A stretch of 64,000 bases of DNA from NCBI RefSeq assembly GCF_009770985.1, contig NZ_WSRW01000003.1, forward strand, positions 62,001 through 126,000, read 5' to 3'. A model generated the notes under the pieces. The model saw only the letters and a list, made by a program, of their open reading frames with translations. It was not told where the DNA came from and searched no databases. Positions 17,508 through 27,786 of the stretch are shown here, piece after piece. The stretch's first letter is position 1. Each line of letters opens with the position of its first letter. The stretch is from Mucilaginibacter lacusdianchii. GTDB lineage: Bacteria > Bacteroidota > Bacteroidia > Sphingobacteriales > Sphingobacteriaceae. Made by a program: the position numbers and the translations under genes.

Positions 17508-18968
17508 ATGGGCATAAAAACTAATTATGATTACGACGCTGTAGTAGTAGGCTCGGGCCCTAATGGCCTAGCCGCAGCTATATTGCTACAGCAGCATGGT
17601 TTATCAGTATTATTGCTGGAAGGCAAGAGCAGGATAGGCGGCGGTTTATCGAGTGAGGCGTTAACCCTGCCCGGTTATCTGCATGATGTATGTTCGGCCA
17701 TTCATCCGCTGGCCGTTGGTTCGCCGTTCTTGCAAACTTTACCTTTGGATCAGTTTGGCCTGGAGTTCATCTATCCCGAAGTAGCCGCCGCTCATCCGTT
17801 TGATGATGCACCGGCTGCTATATTAAAAAATGATCTTTATGAAACGGCTTCGCTTTTCGGAGATGATAAAGATACTTACTTAAAATTGATGCAGCCAGTG
17901 GTTAAAAACTGGCCATTTATTGCGCCCGATATATTGGGGCCTCTGCGTTTACCTAAGCATCCATTAGCTATGGCTGCCTTCGGATTGAAAGCTTTGCAGC
18001 CGGCAACACTTTTAGCCAAACACTTTAAAACCGAGCGAGCCAAAGCACTTTTTGCCGGTATGGCGGCACATGCTATTCAGCCTTTGCAAAACTGGGCTAC
18101 ATCGGCCATCGCCTTGGTGCTGATGGCGAATGGACATTTAGAGGGCTGGCCTTTACCTAAAGGTGGTTCCAATCAAATTGCGCAGGCGATGGCCGCTTAC
18201 TTTACTTCCATCGGCGGAAAAATTGAAACCAATACTTATATCACATCGCTCATGCAGTTGCCATCGGCCAAAACGGTACTGTTTGACATCACGCCACAGC
18301 AACTATTGCAAATAGCGGGCGAAAAGCTATCGGGCTTATACAAAAGCCAGCTGCAAAAATACCGGTATGGCATGGGCGTTTTCAAGATAGATTGGGCCTT
18401 GGATGCACCAATACCTTTTGCAGACGAGTCCACCCGGCAAGCCGGTACCGTACATTTGGGTGGCACACTAAGTGAAATTGCCTACAACGAACAGCAAACG
18501 GCCAAAGGGCATCATCCCGATAAGCCATTCATATTATTAGCTCAGCCCAGCGTGTTTGATCCAACACGGGCTCCTGTTGGAAAACACACAGCCTGGGCTT
18601 ACTGCCATGTACCCAACGGATCTACCGTTGATATGACGGCGGCTATTGAAAATCAGGTGGAACGTTTTGCCCCTGGTTTTAAAGATAGGATACTGGCTAA
18701 GCATACTTTTGATACAGCCGAATTACAGCAATACAATCCCAATTTTATTGGTGGCGATATCAATGGCGGTATTATCGATTTAAGGCAGCTGTTTACTCGT
18801 CCGGCCGTGCGCTGGTCGCCATACACTACGTCAGTTAAAGGCCTGTACTTATGCTCGTCATCTACGCCGCCGGGTGGAGGCGTGCACGGCATGTGCGGCT
18901 ATCATGCGGCTAAACACGCGCTGCAAAATCATTTTCACATTAAAGTTTCATCTCTGCATACTCATTAA
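17508..18968 (+). CDS. FAD-dependent oxidoreductase, phytoene desaturase-like
   Basis: The 486-residue protein begins with a Rossmann FAD-binding motif, V-V-V-G-S-G-P-N-G-L-A-A-A (about 11-23), then an acidic strand end (L-L-L-E-G) and R-I-G-G-G. This is the arrangement of the CrtI/NAD(P)-binding-Rossmann-like family. The C-terminus has the second FAD contact, G-G-G-V-H-G-M-C-G. Members desaturate or isomerise polyprenoids, but many Bacteroidota homologues have no known substrate, and no carotenoid gene is nearby. It is cotranscribed with the YeiH-type permease, whose start is 16 bases after its stop. Expression may be driven from the region containing the decayed remnant. Confidence 0.85.
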   Translation: MGIKTNYDYDAVVVGSGPNGLAAAILLQQHGLSVLLLEGKSRIGGGLSSEALTLPGYLHDVCSAIHPLAVGSPFLQTLPLDQFGLEFIYPEVAAAHPFDDAPAAILKNDLYETASLFGDDKDTYLKLMQPVVKNWPFIAPDILGPLRLPKHPLAMAAFGLKALQPATLLAKHFKTERAKALFAGMAAHAIQPLQNWATSAIALVLMANGHLEGWPLPKGGSNQIAQAMAAYFTSIGGKIETNTYITSLMQLPSAKTVLFDITPQQLLQIAGEKLSGLYKSQLQKYRYGMGVFKIDWALDAPIPFADESTRQAGTVHLGGTLSEIAYNEQQTAKGHHPDKPFILLAQPSVFDPTRAPVGKHTAWAYCHVPNGSTVDMTAAIENQVERFAPGFKDRILAKHTFDTAELQQYNPNFIGGDINGGIIDLRQLFTRPAVRWSPYTTSVKGLYLCSSSTPPGGGVHGMCGYHAAKHALQNHFHIKVSSLHTH

Positions 18969-18984
18969 CAAACAATCAAAATAC

Positions 18985-20244
18985 ATGTCATCAACTGATA
19001 CCAAATTTAAATTACATGAAGACTGGGTGGTGGTCATCCTCGGTTCATTAATTATTCTGCTGGCCCTAGCCGGTGTGTTGCTTGCTGTACCGGCGTTTGG
19101 CTGGAAAACCAGCGACGATTTAATTACTAAAGTTTTAGGTGCCGGCAACTTAAAATTAATCGGTTTGCAGTTTTTATTTGTGGGCATAATTGGATTGATA
19201 GGCGTATGGTTAAGCGGTAAAAGCTTTACCGATTTTTCACGTGGCTTTCCCATTGTATACCTGCTCACGATTCTTGCACTGATTTTGGCCGGCAGTAGTC
19301 AGGCCAAAGCGTTAAATCTCGAGGCGGTAATTTTTAGCCTCGTGATCGGTTTACTCATTAGTAATGTGTTCAATCTGCCCGAACGGCTGCGTAATTCACT
19401 ATCTACTGAGCTGTTTGTGAAAATTGGCTTAGTGCTGTTGGGAACCAGTGTCATTTTTTCGGATATTCTGAAGGCGGGTTCTTTGGGATTGATACAATCA
19501 TTGGTGGTGGTTACCTCGGTATGGTACTTTGCTTACTGGGTTTGCCGGAAAATGAAAATAGACGATGAAATTACCATGATGATTTCCAGCGCTGTATCTA
19601 TCTGTGGTGTATCGGCAGCTATTGCAACCGCTGGGGCTATAAAAGGTGATTCGAAAAAGCTGTCGTATGTCATTTCTATGGTGCTCATTACAGCCATTCC
19701 CATGATGATTGTAATGCCGATCATCGCCCACCACTTTAATATGCCGCAAGAGGTGACCGGCGCCTGGTTGGGTGGAAGTATTGATACCACCGGCGCTGTG
19801 GTAGCGTCGGGTACTTTGGTAGGCGAAGCTGCTCTAAAAATCAGCACTATTGTTAAATTCTCACAAAATGTATTGTTAGGCCTGGCCGCTTTTGCCATAT
19901 CTGTTTACTGGACGTACACCAAGCACCCTTCAGCTAACGATGCGGATAAGAAACCTACATTGAGCGTGATATGGGAACGGTTCCCCAAGTTTGTATTAGG
20001 CTTTATAGGTGCATCTCTATTGTTTTCTTTTGTTATTCCGGCTGATGTAACCGCCCATGTAAAAGACAGCCTGAAAAATTTGCAAGGCTTGTGGTTTGCT
20101 TTGGCTTTTACCAGTATTGGTTTAGAAACTAAATTTAGCGATTTGTTTAGTGCCAATGGCAAAAAGCCACTTTATGCCTTTTTAATTGCGCAAACCTTTA
20201 ATATTTTCATCACGTTGGCTATTGCTTTTCTTTTATTCAGGTAA
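18985..20244 (+). CDS. YeiH-family putative sulfate exporter / membrane protein
   Basis: The start at 18985 (419 residues) avoids the preceding gene and places the first membrane segment at about residues 16-36. Ten or eleven hydrophobic segments follow. The motifs V-F-S-L-V-I-G-L-L-I-S-N, I-S-S-A-V-S-I-C-G-V-S-A-A-I-A and A-W-L-G-G-S-I-D-T-T-G-A-V-V-A-S-G match the UPF0324/YeiH family, annotated as putative sulfate exporters. Next to a TauE/SafE operon, a role in disposing of sulfur oxyanions is plausible. Direct biochemical proof for the family is scarce, so the substrate is an inference. Confidence 0.85.
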   Translation: MSSTDTKFKLHEDWVVVILGSLIILLALAGVLLAVPAFGWKTSDDLITKVLGAGNLKLIGLQFLFVGIIGLIGVWLSGKSFTDFSRGFPIVYLLTILALILAGSSQAKALNLEAVIFSLVIGLLISNVFNLPERLRNSLSTELFVKIGLVLLGTSVIFSDILKAGSLGLIQSLVVVTSVWYFAYWVCRKMKIDDEITMMISSAVSICGVSAAIATAGAIKGDSKKLSYVISMVLITAIPMMIVMPIIAHHFNMPQEVTGAWLGGSIDTTGAVVASGTLVGEAALKISTIVKFSQNVLLGLAAFAISVYWTYTKHPSANDADKKPTLSVIWERFPKFVLGFIGASLLFSFVIPADVTAHVKDSLKNLQGLWFALAFTSIGLETKFSDLFSANGKKPLYAFLIAQTFNIFITLAIAFLLFR

Positions 20245-20354
20245 ATGTTTAGGCTACGCAAAGCGCTCATTTATAGTCATGTGTAAAGCGATGTTTGTAA
20301 AAGCCATAGCATACAAGCAGGTTAAGCTTTCAAAATAATGTTACAGCATTTGCC

Positions 20355-20383
20355 ACAAAAAAAGCGGCACAATAGTGCCGCTT
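20355..20383 (-). terminator. Rho-independent terminator (minus strand)
   Basis: A perfect 9-bp G/C-rich stem (20362-20370 with 20375-20383) with a 4-base loop is followed on the minus strand by a run of seven U. It ends the transcript of the small gene at 20416-20631. Confidence 0.88.
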
Positions 20384-20415
20384 AGATAGTTTATACTGAG
20401 GCAACGGCCCCCCCT

Positions 20416-20631
20416 TTAACTGGTTCTTTTATTTATAGCCATTATTATAACTCCGCCCAAAATCAATATGCCACCTGCGTAAGGCGGCCAGTTTACACTT
20501 TTTTCTTTATCAGCAGAAACCTGAATCGGTCCTGCATCAATTACTTTTTCTTTTTTGGTGTAAGTAAAACCGGTCCAGATGAGCATAATTACTCCTAAAA
20601 CGATCATACCTATGGCTAATGGATTTTTCAT
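20416..20631 (-). CDS. Small two-helix membrane protein, unknown function
   Basis: This 71-residue protein has two membrane segments (about 4-24 and 48-65) joined by a polar loop with K-K-E-K-V-I-D-A-G and D-K-E-K-S-V-N-W. The layout resembles the small DUF3185-type proteins that accompany stress genes in Bacteroidota, though the assignment is loose. It is downstream of the trehalose synthesis gene on the same strand (48 bases) and may be transcribed with it. A strong terminator follows. Confidence 0.65.
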   Translation of the reverse strand: MKNPLAIGMIVLGVIMLIWTGFTYTKKEKVIDAGPIQVSADKEKSVNWPPYAGGILILGGVIIMAINKRTS

Positions 20632-20679
20632 AGTTGTTGAATTTTTTTGATAGTTATTAAATAAAATTGATAATACTGC

Positions 20680-22896
20680 TTATACCAATTCATCGCATGT
20701 GCACATCCGTTGCAGCAACTCTTGCACGAGGTAAGGCGTCAATAAGTTATAAGAAGCTAAAGACGATTCGCTACCCACTTTAATAGTGAATGCATTGCTG
20801 TTCCCTTGAAGTTTTCTAAACATGTCTTCATCTGTTTGGTCATCACCAATACATAAAACAAAATCTGATGGGTATTGGCCCAGCAATTGGGCAATGGCTT
20901 CACCTTTATTGATATTGGCACCCTTAACTTCAATTACCTTGTGCCCCTGTAAAATGCTCAGTGCTGCAGGGTCTACCGTTGATGAAAGTAATTGGTAAAG
21001 TTGCCTGGCTTTCAACTCAGATATTGAAAGGTCGGCCTTACGGTAATGCCATGCCACCGAAAAATCTTTTTTTTCGATGAAAGAACCAGGGCATTGCTCA
21101 ACAAAGTTCATCATCAGATTTTCAACATTAAGTAAAGCCAAGCGCGTTGCTGCTGTACCGCGTTCTTGCCAGGCAGTTTTAGGGTGTTTTACTTTAACGC
21201 CGTGTTCGGCGATTAACCCCACTGGTAAATGGCCAAGCCATCGTTCAAGTGAGTCGCTGTCCCGGCCAGATACGATATACAAATAGTTCTTCGAATCGGC
21301 ACTAAGTTCAGCAAGAACCTGTAATACCGTTTCTGATGGTGAAGCTGCCTGAGGGTCTGCCGTAAATGGTGCCAGAGTGCCGTCATAGTCCAGCAATAAC
21401 AACCTGTTTTCTGCCTGTGTATAATGTTGAAATAGTTTTGCTTTAGCAAAATTGTCCAGCAATCGTGGCTCAGTTTGATTTTGTTGTTGCCGTGCTTGGT
21501 CAAGCTTGCTAAAAAAAGCCTTCGCCCAGGTTATTACATTATAAGAACTGATGCGTTGCTGCATGGCCGTCATACGTTCTTCCTGTTCGCCCGGACTCAT
21601 TTCTAAACCCATGCGAATCATTTGCGCAATCTCTTTACGGTCGTTCGGGTTAATCAGTAATGCCTCGGTCAGTTCGTTGGCTGCTCCGGCCATTTCGCTT
21701 AGTACCAGCACACCCTGCCGGTCGCGACGAGAAGCAACAAATTCTTTGGCCACCAGGTTCATGCCATCTCTGAGCGGTGTAATCAGTGCCAGATCGCAAG
21801 CGGTATACAAGCCTAGCAGTTCTTCAAAAGAAAGGTGGCCATATTGATAGATAACCGGTTGCCAGCTGATGTTGCCGAAGCGGCTGTTGAAATTGCCAAT
21901 ATACTCGTCAATCATTTTCTTCCGCTCAGCGTATTTACTGATATTATCACGGGATGGTACAATTACTAAGGCAAAAACAACCTTTCCTCTGTAACCTGGA
22001 TTTTGTACCAAAAATTCGCGGTAGCCTTTAAGACGGTTAAAAACGCCTTTAGTATAATCCAGCCGGTCAACCGAAAATAAAAGCTTTTTGTCTTGCTTTG
22101 AACGAAGGTAATCAGCTCTTTTGGCAAGCACGTTACGATCACTCGCGGCATTGTGAAAGCGGTCAAAATCGATCCCGATCGGAAAAGTTCCTGTGCAAAT
22201 CTGGCGGCCATTGTAGATAATCATCTGGTTTTCGCTTTTAGCCTTAACCACTTTTTGTACACAGCTAAGAAAATGCTGCCTGTAATCTTCTGTATGGAAG
22301 CCAATAACATCGGCACCAAGCAATCCGCTCAACAGTTCGTGTTGCCATTGTTTAGGAATCACCCGGAATAGTTCATAAGATGGAAACGGAATGTGCAGAA
22401 AGAAACCTATGGTTAACGATGGTAGCTTTTTTCTGAGCATGCCGGCCAATGGCAATAAATGATAATCATGTATCCAAACGGTGTCATCATTATTCAGGTT
22501 TTGCAGCAAAACGTCTGCAAAGTGCGTATTGATTTTTAGGTAGGCCTCAAAAAACGATGGCTGGTAATCGGCGAATGAAGGGAAGTAATGAAATAGCGGC
22601 CATAACACAGAATTGGAAAACCCGTTGTAATACTGATCGTACGTTTTGGGCGATACAAACAAAGGTTTAAAATCGTAATCTGCACTCATGGTTCCGGCAG
22701 CAGTTTGCCAGACAGTTTCCGAACATTCAGAAACCCCAACCCATATTTTTTGGGCAAACCGTGTATTTCCGTCCTGGCTTAGGTAAGCACTTATGGCGGC
22801 AACAAGTCCGCCTGATGATTGCCGGTAGGTGTAGGTTTCGCCTTGTTTTTCTATAGTTACAGGTAGCCGATTGGCCACCACAAATAATCTGGACAT
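20680..22896 (-). CDS. Fused trehalose-6-phosphate synthase / trehalose-phosphatase
   Basis: Starting at 22896 ([13 protein letters not shown]), the 738-residue protein joins two enzymes. Residues 1 to about 460 form a GT20 synthase with [19 protein letters not shown] and [11 protein letters not shown], which couples UDP-glucose to glucose-6-phosphate. Residues about 490-735 form a HAD phosphatase with [11 protein letters not shown] and [12 protein letters not shown], which removes the phosphate to give trehalose. Trehalose protects against osmotic and drying stress. It lies close to the K+ uptake locus, another osmotic function, but is transcribed the opposite way. The upstream 19 codons in frame are not needed. 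Confidence 0.95.
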   Translation of the reverse strand: MSRLFVVANRLPVTIEKQGETYTYRQSSGGLVAAISAYLSQDGNTRFAQKIWVGVSECSETVWQTAAGTMSADYDFKPLFVSPKTYDQYYNGFSNSVLWPLFHYFPSFADYQPSFFEAYLKINTHFADVLLQNLNNDDTVWIHDYHLLPLAGMLRKKLPSLTIGFFLHIPFPSYELFRVIPKQWQHELLSGLLGADVIGFHTEDYRQHFLSCVQKVVKAKSENQMIIYNGRQICTGTFPIGIDFDRFHNAASDRNVLAKRADYLRSKQDKKLLFSVDRLDYTKGVFNRLKGYREFLVQNPGYRGKVVFALVIVPSRDNISKYAERKKMIDEYIGNFNSRFGNISWQPVIYQYGHLSFEELLGLYTACDLALITPLRDGMNLVAKEFVASRRDRQGVLVLSEMAGAANELTEALLINPNDRKEIAQMIRMGLEMSPGEQEERMTAMQQRISSYNVITWAKAFFSKLDQARQQQNQTEPRLLDNFAKAKLFQHYTQAENRLLLLDYDGTLAPFTADPQAASPSETVLQVLAELSADSKNYLYIVSGRDSDSLERWLGHLPVGLIAEHGVKVKHPKTAWQERGTAATRLALLNVENLMMNFVEQCPGSFIEKKDFSVAWHYRKADLSISELKARQLYQLLSSTVDPAALSILQGHKVIEVKGANINKGEAIAQLLGQYPSDFVLCIGDDQTDEDMFRKLQGNSNAFTIKVGSESSLASYNLLTPYLVQELLQRMCTCDELV

Positions 22897-23041
22897 TTGA
22901 TCCTTTCTCTTATAGGTATGAAAATAGCAAGCCGCTGTTATCAAATACTGCAACTAGGTTTTGATAGCTGCATTTGATACGGGCGCCTTGTGTAGAATTA
23001 ATAAAATGATAATCGGCCAAAGCCGTGCAATACCAAAAGGA

Positions 23042-23437
23042 TCAAAACGGGGTTAATCGGAATATAGGAACATCCGGAGATAAGATTCTTTTTACTTTAT
23101 AGTACGGATTAGATGCTAACGATGTCAATTCTGCTGAAGGGCAGAAACTGGTTTTCAACAAATCAAACGCTTGACAAACTACCCCGAGGCTTTGATACCT
23201 GCTACCCATGTAGCGGTAGCTGTACTTTATTTTTTGCGGTAATGCATCGTCATCTTTTCCCAAGCCATTGTGCGTACTGGCTAATAACTTAAGAAGATTA
23301 TTAGGAACGCGCACATGTTTCTGAACGCTTTGCGAATTACTTACACTGCCCTCGAACGGATTACTGCTATGGAAGCAAACCAGGCTATTAATTAGCCAGA
23401 CCGAAACGAGTATATAAAGCAGTTTTTTAAGCGCCAT
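23042..23437 (-). CDS. Small exported protein, unknown function
   Basis: Using the ATG at 23437 (131 residues) puts a basic start and hydrophobic leader first (M-A-L-K-K-L-L-Y-I-L-V-S-V-W), a likely signal peptide or membrane anchor. The rest is polar, with short Ser/Asn-rich and basic stretches, two Cys in the C-terminal half (around residues 89 and 100), and no motif I recognise. It is divergent from the Kdp locus and 88 bases before the trehalose gene on the same strand. It is probably expressed but of unknown role. Confidence 0.5.
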   Translation of the reverse strand: MALKKLLYILVSVWLINSLVCFHSSNPFEGSVSNSQSVQKHVRVPNNLLKLLASTHNGLGKDDDALPQKIKYSYRYMGSRYQSLGVVCQAFDLLKTSFCPSAELTSLASNPYYKVKRILSPDVPIFRLTPF

Positions 23438-23755
23438 CTTTTCTAATATAACAAAAACTTTGCCTTTTATCAAATAATGGGAGTATTTAGTGTTCGAAAA
23501 TAGAGGTTTGCAATTCGTTTGCGACTCGATACATCAGCGTGTTGCCACTAGGTTACTACGGGTAATCCAGATTACTCAATAAAACCAAACAAGGAAGTGA
23601 TAGTGAAGAAATTTCTTTTCTTGTTTTTGTACCGAACTTGTCAATCTGATAAAATAACCCTTTCATTTTGGAAGGGTTAGGGGGGAGTTCAATCCCTATA
23701 AAGTAATTTTTTGTAATTGTATATTATTGATATACAAATAAATATGTAAAATTCT
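23438..23755. other. Divergent region upstream of the K+ uptake locus with an inverted repeat
   Basis: A 7-bp inverted repeat (23656-23662 with 23672-23678, A-A-C-C-C-T-T and its complement) followed by a G-rich run lies about 80-100 bases before the first small ORF. It could be an operator or leader hairpin. I find no sigma-54 -24/-12 box and no recognisable riboswitch. Confidence 0.35.
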
Positions 23756-23887
23756 ATGATTTTGGTATTGGGTTTGGCTATGTCGAATCAAATTATCAAA
23801 GTTATGCTGACTTTATCCTTACTCGTTGCCCTGCTCATTCTATGCTGGGTCATTTTTAAATCCATCGACTGGTTCGAAAAAATCTAA
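23756..23887 (+). CDS. Small one-helix membrane peptide at the head of the kdp operon
   Basis: This 43-codon ORF (or 35 codons from the internal ATG at 23780) encodes one hydrophobic helix (M-L-T-L-S-L-L-V-A-L-L-I-L-C-W-V-I-F) with a short charged tail, K-S-I-D-W-F-E-K-I. It ends 6 bases before kdpF. Position and architecture suggest an accessory peptide of the K+ ATPase complex, comparable in kind to KdpF but distinct in sequence. Its role is not known to me. Confidence 0.6.
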   Translation: MILVLGLAMSNQIIKVMLTLSLLVALLILCWVIFKSIDWFEKI

Positions 23888-23893
23888 GAAACT

Positions 23894-23971
23894 ATGTTAG
23901 CCTTATTCATTATCTCCATTGCGGTATTCATCTACATGATTTATGTACTGCTTAAACCCGAAAAATTTTAA
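23894..23971 (+). CDS. kdpF: K+-transporting ATPase subunit F
   Basis: A 25-residue single-helix peptide, M-L-A-L-F-I-I-S-I-A-V-F-I-Y-M-I-Y-V-L-L-K-P-E-K-F, matches KdpF in size, in the L-L-K-P-E-x-F end, and in position directly before kdpA (12 bases). KdpF stabilises the KdpABC complex in the inner membrane. Confidence 0.9.
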   Translation: MLALFIISIAVFIYMIYVLLKPEKF

Positions 23972-23983
23972 TCTGATTAAACT

Positions 23984-25702
23984 ATGAACACCGAATTTTT
24001 AGGCATTGTAGTATCGTTCCTGATTACGCTGCTTATTGGCATTCCGCTGGGTAAGTACCTGGCCAAAATGTTTGCCGGCGAGCGTGTGTGGACCGATTTT
24101 TTAAAGCCGCTCGAAAATGGTATCTACAAACTGTCGGGCATCAACCCTAAAGAGCCCATGAACTGGAAACAGTTTTTGAAGGCTATGATGACCATCAACA
24201 TCTTATGGCTGGTATACGGTTTTTTTATGCTGATATTTCAGGATAAACTGCCATTGAACCCAGATGGCAATCCGGGCCAAACGCCGGATCTGGCTTTTAA
24301 CACCATCATCAGCTTTGTAGTAAACTGTAATTTGCAGCACTACTCGGGCGAAAGTGGCGCCACTTATCTTACCCAGCACTTTATATTTATGTTTTTGCAC
24401 TTTACTAGTGCGGCAACAGGTATAGCTGCAGCAGTTGCACTGTTTAACGCATTTCGTGACAAGACTACCGAAAACCTGGGCAATTTCTGGGATTATTTTG
24501 TAAAATCCATTACCCGCTTGCTTTTACCGTTAGCTATTGTAGTAGCGTTAATTTTAGCCTTCAACGGTACGCCAAGTAGTTATGCTGGTAAAGATCAGTT
24601 CATCTCCATGCAGGGCGATACAGTGAATGTTTCCCGTGGTCCGGCAGCGGCCATGATTGCCATTAAACACCTTGGCACCAATGGTGGTGGCTGGTTCGGG
24701 GTTAATTCTGCGCATCCGCTCGAGAATCCCAATTATCTAACCAACATGGTCGAGATCATCTCGCAAATGATAATACCTATAGCCATGATTATTGCCTTTG
24801 GCTATTACATCCGACGCAAAAAGTTGGGCTGGGTTATCTTTTCGATGATGACTTTGGGTATGCTGATGCTGATGATCCCGACCATAAGTAGCGAATTGGG
24901 CGGTAACCCGGCCATTGCTAAAATGGGCATTAGCCAAGCTACAGGAGCTATGGAAGGTAAAGAAGTGCGGTTTGGCCCGATGGCAACCGGCTACTGGAGC
25001 ACTTTAACCACCATTGTATCCACTGGTTCTGTTAACAGTATGCACGATAGTACCATGCCGCTTACGGGCTGCTGGCAGCTGCTGGGCATGATGATTAATG
25101 GCTTTTTTGGCGGTTGTGGCGTAGGTATACTCAACTACTTTATTTATCTCATAATTGCTGTATTCATATCGGGCTTGATGGTGGGCCGTACCCCCGAATT
25201 TTTGGGCCATAAAGTAGAGGCACGAGAAGTGAAGATTGCTGCCCTGATTACCTTACTGAGCCCGTTCCTGATTATGGCAGGTACAGCTCTGGCCAGCTAC
25301 GTGTATATGGCGCATGGCAATGCCGATTGGTCTGTGAAGCCATCGGCTTGGCTTAATAACCCTGGTTTCCATGGCTTTTCAGAAATGTTGTATGAAATGA
25401 CTTCCGCGAACGCCAATAACGGTTCTGGTTTCGAAGGTTTGGGCGATAACAATATCTTCTGGAACGTAAGCACAGGGTTTGTGCTTATCCTGGGACGTTT
25501 TCTGCCCATTTTCGGTCCGGTGGCTATTGCTGGCTTGTTGGGACGCAAAAAATATGTGCCCGAATCGGCCGGTACACTCAGAACCGATACTTTCACTTTC
25601 GGCATCATGACGTTTGCTGTTATCCTGGTGCTTAATGCGCTGTCTTATTTCCCTGCCTTAGCATTAGGTCCGCTGGCAGAATACTTTTCCATGCTTAAAT
25701 AA
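23984..25702 (+). CDS. kdpA: K+-transporting ATPase subunit A (K+ channel-like)
   Basis: The 572-residue protein is the K+-binding subunit of the high-affinity Kdp pump. About ten membrane helices and four pore-loop segments can be seen: Y-S-G-E-S-G-A-T-Y, L-G-T-N-G-G-G-W-F-G-V-N-S-A-H-P, G-C-G-V-G and S-A-N-A-N-N-G-S-G. These form the selectivity filter. Length is typical (550-600). It overlaps nothing and is followed 15 bases later by kdpB. Expression in other bacteria is induced at low external K+ or by osmotic shock. Confidence 0.97.
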   Translation: MNTEFLGIVVSFLITLLIGIPLGKYLAKMFAGERVWTDFLKPLENGIYKLSGINPKEPMNWKQFLKAMMTINILWLVYGFFMLIFQDKLPLNPDGNPGQTPDLAFNTIISFVVNCNLQHYSGESGATYLTQHFIFMFLHFTSAATGIAAAVALFNAFRDKTTENLGNFWDYFVKSITRLLLPLAIVVALILAFNGTPSSYAGKDQFISMQGDTVNVSRGPAAAMIAIKHLGTNGGGWFGVNSAHPLENPNYLTNMVEIISQMIIPIAMIIAFGYYIRRKKLGWVIFSMMTLGMLMLMIPTISSELGGNPAIAKMGISQATGAMEGKEVRFGPMATGYWSTLTTIVSTGSVNSMHDSTMPLTGCWQLLGMMINGFFGGCGVGILNYFIYLIIAVFISGLMVGRTPEFLGHKVEAREVKIAALITLLSPFLIMAGTALASYVYMAHGNADWSVKPSAWLNNPGFHGFSEMLYEMTSANANNGSGFEGLGDNNIFWNVSTGFVLILGRFLPIFGPVAIAGLLGRKKYVPESAGTLRTDTFTFGIMTFAVILVLNALSYFPALALGPLAEYFSMLK

Positions 25703-25717
25703 TTGACGTTTACAAGA

Positions 25718-27745
25718 ATGAAAACTCAATCCAATAAACTTTTCGAGCCGGCACTGGTGCAAACTGCACTTAAAGAATCATTTGTAAAGCTCGATCCCCG
25801 CGTTATGCTGCGTAATCCGGTAATGTTTACCGTTGAAATTGGCACAGTGGTAATGCTTTATGTAACCATCTATAGCTTAACTCATAAAGGCCAAGGCTCA
25901 TTTGCCTATAACCTCATTATCTTTATCATCCTGTTGCTTACGGTACTGTTTGCCAACTTTGCAGAAGCAATTGCCGAAGCACGCGGCAAAGCACAGGCCG
26001 ATAGCTTGCGCAAAACCCGCGAGGAAACACCAGCCAACGTGCTGTTGGATAACGGTACCATCGTGTCTAAATCATCCAACGAGCTACGCAAGGGCGATGT
26101 CTTTGTTTGCGAGGCAGGCGATACCATTCCTACTGATGGTGAGATTACTGAAGGTTTGGCTACGATAGATGAATCGGCAATTACTGGCGAATCTGCCCCG
26201 GTTATCCGTGAGGCTGGCGGCGATAAATCGTCTGTAACCGGTGGTACCAAGGTACTGTCCGACAAGATCAAAGTGATGGTAACCACTCAGCCCGGCGAAA
26301 GCTTCCTAGACAAGATGATTGCACTGGTTGAAGGCGCATCACGCCAAAAAACGCCTAACGAAATTGCCCTGACTATTTTGCTGGCCAGTTTTACCATCAT
26401 CTTTATTATTGTATGCGTAACGCTTAAACCGTTTGCCGATTATGCAAATACACCTATCACCATTGCAGCATTAATTTCCCTGTTCGTTTGTTTGATACCA
26501 ACTACCATTGGCGGTTTACTTTCTGCCATCGGTATTGCCGGTATGGACAGGGCGTTGCGGGCCAACGTGATCACCAAATCGGGTAAAGCGGTGGAAACTG
26601 CAGGTGACATTGATGTATTGCTGCTAGATAAAACCGGTACTATTACTATCGGTAACCGTAAAGCCACTCAGTTTTGGCCGGCACCCGATGTATCGCCGGA
26701 TGATTTGGTAAGGGCCGCGGTACTGTCTTCTTTAGCGGATGAAACTCCTGAAGGTAAATCCATTGTTGAGTTGGCTGCCTCGCATATGGCCATTCCGCAA
26801 GTACCCGCCGGTGCAGAGTTTATTAAGTTTACAGCCGAAACCCGTTCGAGTGGTATTAATACACCAGATGGTGACCGTATCCGCAAAGGTGCTTATGATT
26901 CTATGCGCAAAATGGCGTTGAATGCCGGGCATACCGTATCTGCTGCTGTTAAAGAACGTGTACAGGCCATCTCCTCAAACGGCGGTACACCGTTGGTAGT
27001 AACCTACAACGAAGAAGTGTTGGGTACCATTGAGCTGCAAGATATCATCAAACCCGGCATCGCCGAGCGTTTTGAACGTCTGCGTAAAATGGGCGTAAAA
27101 ACCGTAATGGTAACTGGCGACAACCCGCTTACCGCCAAGTTTATTGCTGAAAAAGCCGGCGTGGATGATTTTATTGCCGAAGCTAAGCCGGAAGATAAAA
27201 TGAACTACATAAAGCATGAGCAAAACAGTGGTAAACTGGTAGCCATGATGGGCGATGGTACTAATGATGCACCGGCCCTGGCCCAAGCCGACGTAGGCGT
27301 AGCCATGAACAGCGGCACCCAGGCGGCCAAAGAAGCCGGTAACATGGTGGACCTGGATAACGACCCGACTAAGCTGATTGAGATTGTGGAAATAGGCAAG
27401 CAGCTTTTGATTACCCGGGGTACACTTACCACCTTTTCTATCGCTAATGACGTAGCTAAATACTTTGCTATTGTACCGGCCTTGTTCATCGCATCTATCC
27501 CAGCATTACAAAGCCTGAATATTATGCGCTTACATAGTCCCGAAAGCGCTATCCTGTCAGCTGTAATTTTTAACGCCATCATTATCCCTGCATTAATTCC
27601 ATTGGCATTAAAAGGAGTGGAGTACAAACCTATTGGTGCCAGTGCGCTGCTCCGTCGTAACCTGCTTATTTATGGATTGGGCGGCGTAGTAGCACCATTT
27701 ATAGGTATTAAGTTAATCGATTTGTTAGTCGGCCTTTTCTTTTAA
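25718..27745 (+). CDS. kdpB: K+-transporting P-type ATPase subunit B
   Basis: From the ATG at 25718 the product is 675 residues; the TTG further upstream in frame is not needed. It is the catalytic P-type ATPase of the Kdp complex. Visible motifs are T-G-E-S in the actuator domain (156-159, with the inhibitory Ser at 159), the phosphorylation site D-K-T-G-T with Asp304, [10 protein letters not shown] of the P domain, and the KdpB-typical [20 protein letters not shown]. All key residues are intact. It is followed by kdpC after 41 bases. Confidence 0.98.
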   Translation: MKTQSNKLFEPALVQTALKESFVKLDPRVMLRNPVMFTVEIGTVVMLYVTIYSLTHKGQGSFAYNLIIFIILLLTVLFANFAEAIAEARGKAQADSLRKTREETPANVLLDNGTIVSKSSNELRKGDVFVCEAGDTIPTDGEITEGLATIDESAITGESAPVIREAGGDKSSVTGGTKVLSDKIKVMVTTQPGESFLDKMIALVEGASRQKTPNEIALTILLASFTIIFIIVCVTLKPFADYANTPITIAALISLFVCLIPTTIGGLLSAIGIAGMDRALRANVITKSGKAVETAGDIDVLLLDKTGTITIGNRKATQFWPAPDVSPDDLVRAAVLSSLADETPEGKSIVELAASHMAIPQVPAGAEFIKFTAETRSSGINTPDGDRIRKGAYDSMRKMALNAGHTVSAAVKERVQAISSNGGTPLVVTYNEEVLGTIELQDIIKPGIAERFERLRKMGVKTVMVTGDNPLTAKFIAEKAGVDDFIAEAKPEDKMNYIKHEQNSGKLVAMMGDGTNDAPALAQADVGVAMNSGTQAAKEAGNMVDLDNDPTKLIEIVEIGKQLLITRGTLTTFSIANDVAKYFAIVPALFIASIPALQSLNIMRLHSPESAILSAVIFNAIIIPALIPLALKGVEYKPIGASALLRRNLLIYGLGGVVAPFIGIKLIDLLVGLFF

Positions 27746-27786
27746 CAGGCTTAATTCATCGACTCAGTTATAAAAAAAATAAAAAA

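Noticed and set aside
23438..23983. c-di-AMP riboswitch or sigma-54 promoter before kdp
   Set aside because: Searched by eye for the conserved cores and the -24/-12 boxes; none found, only a 7-bp inverted repeat.
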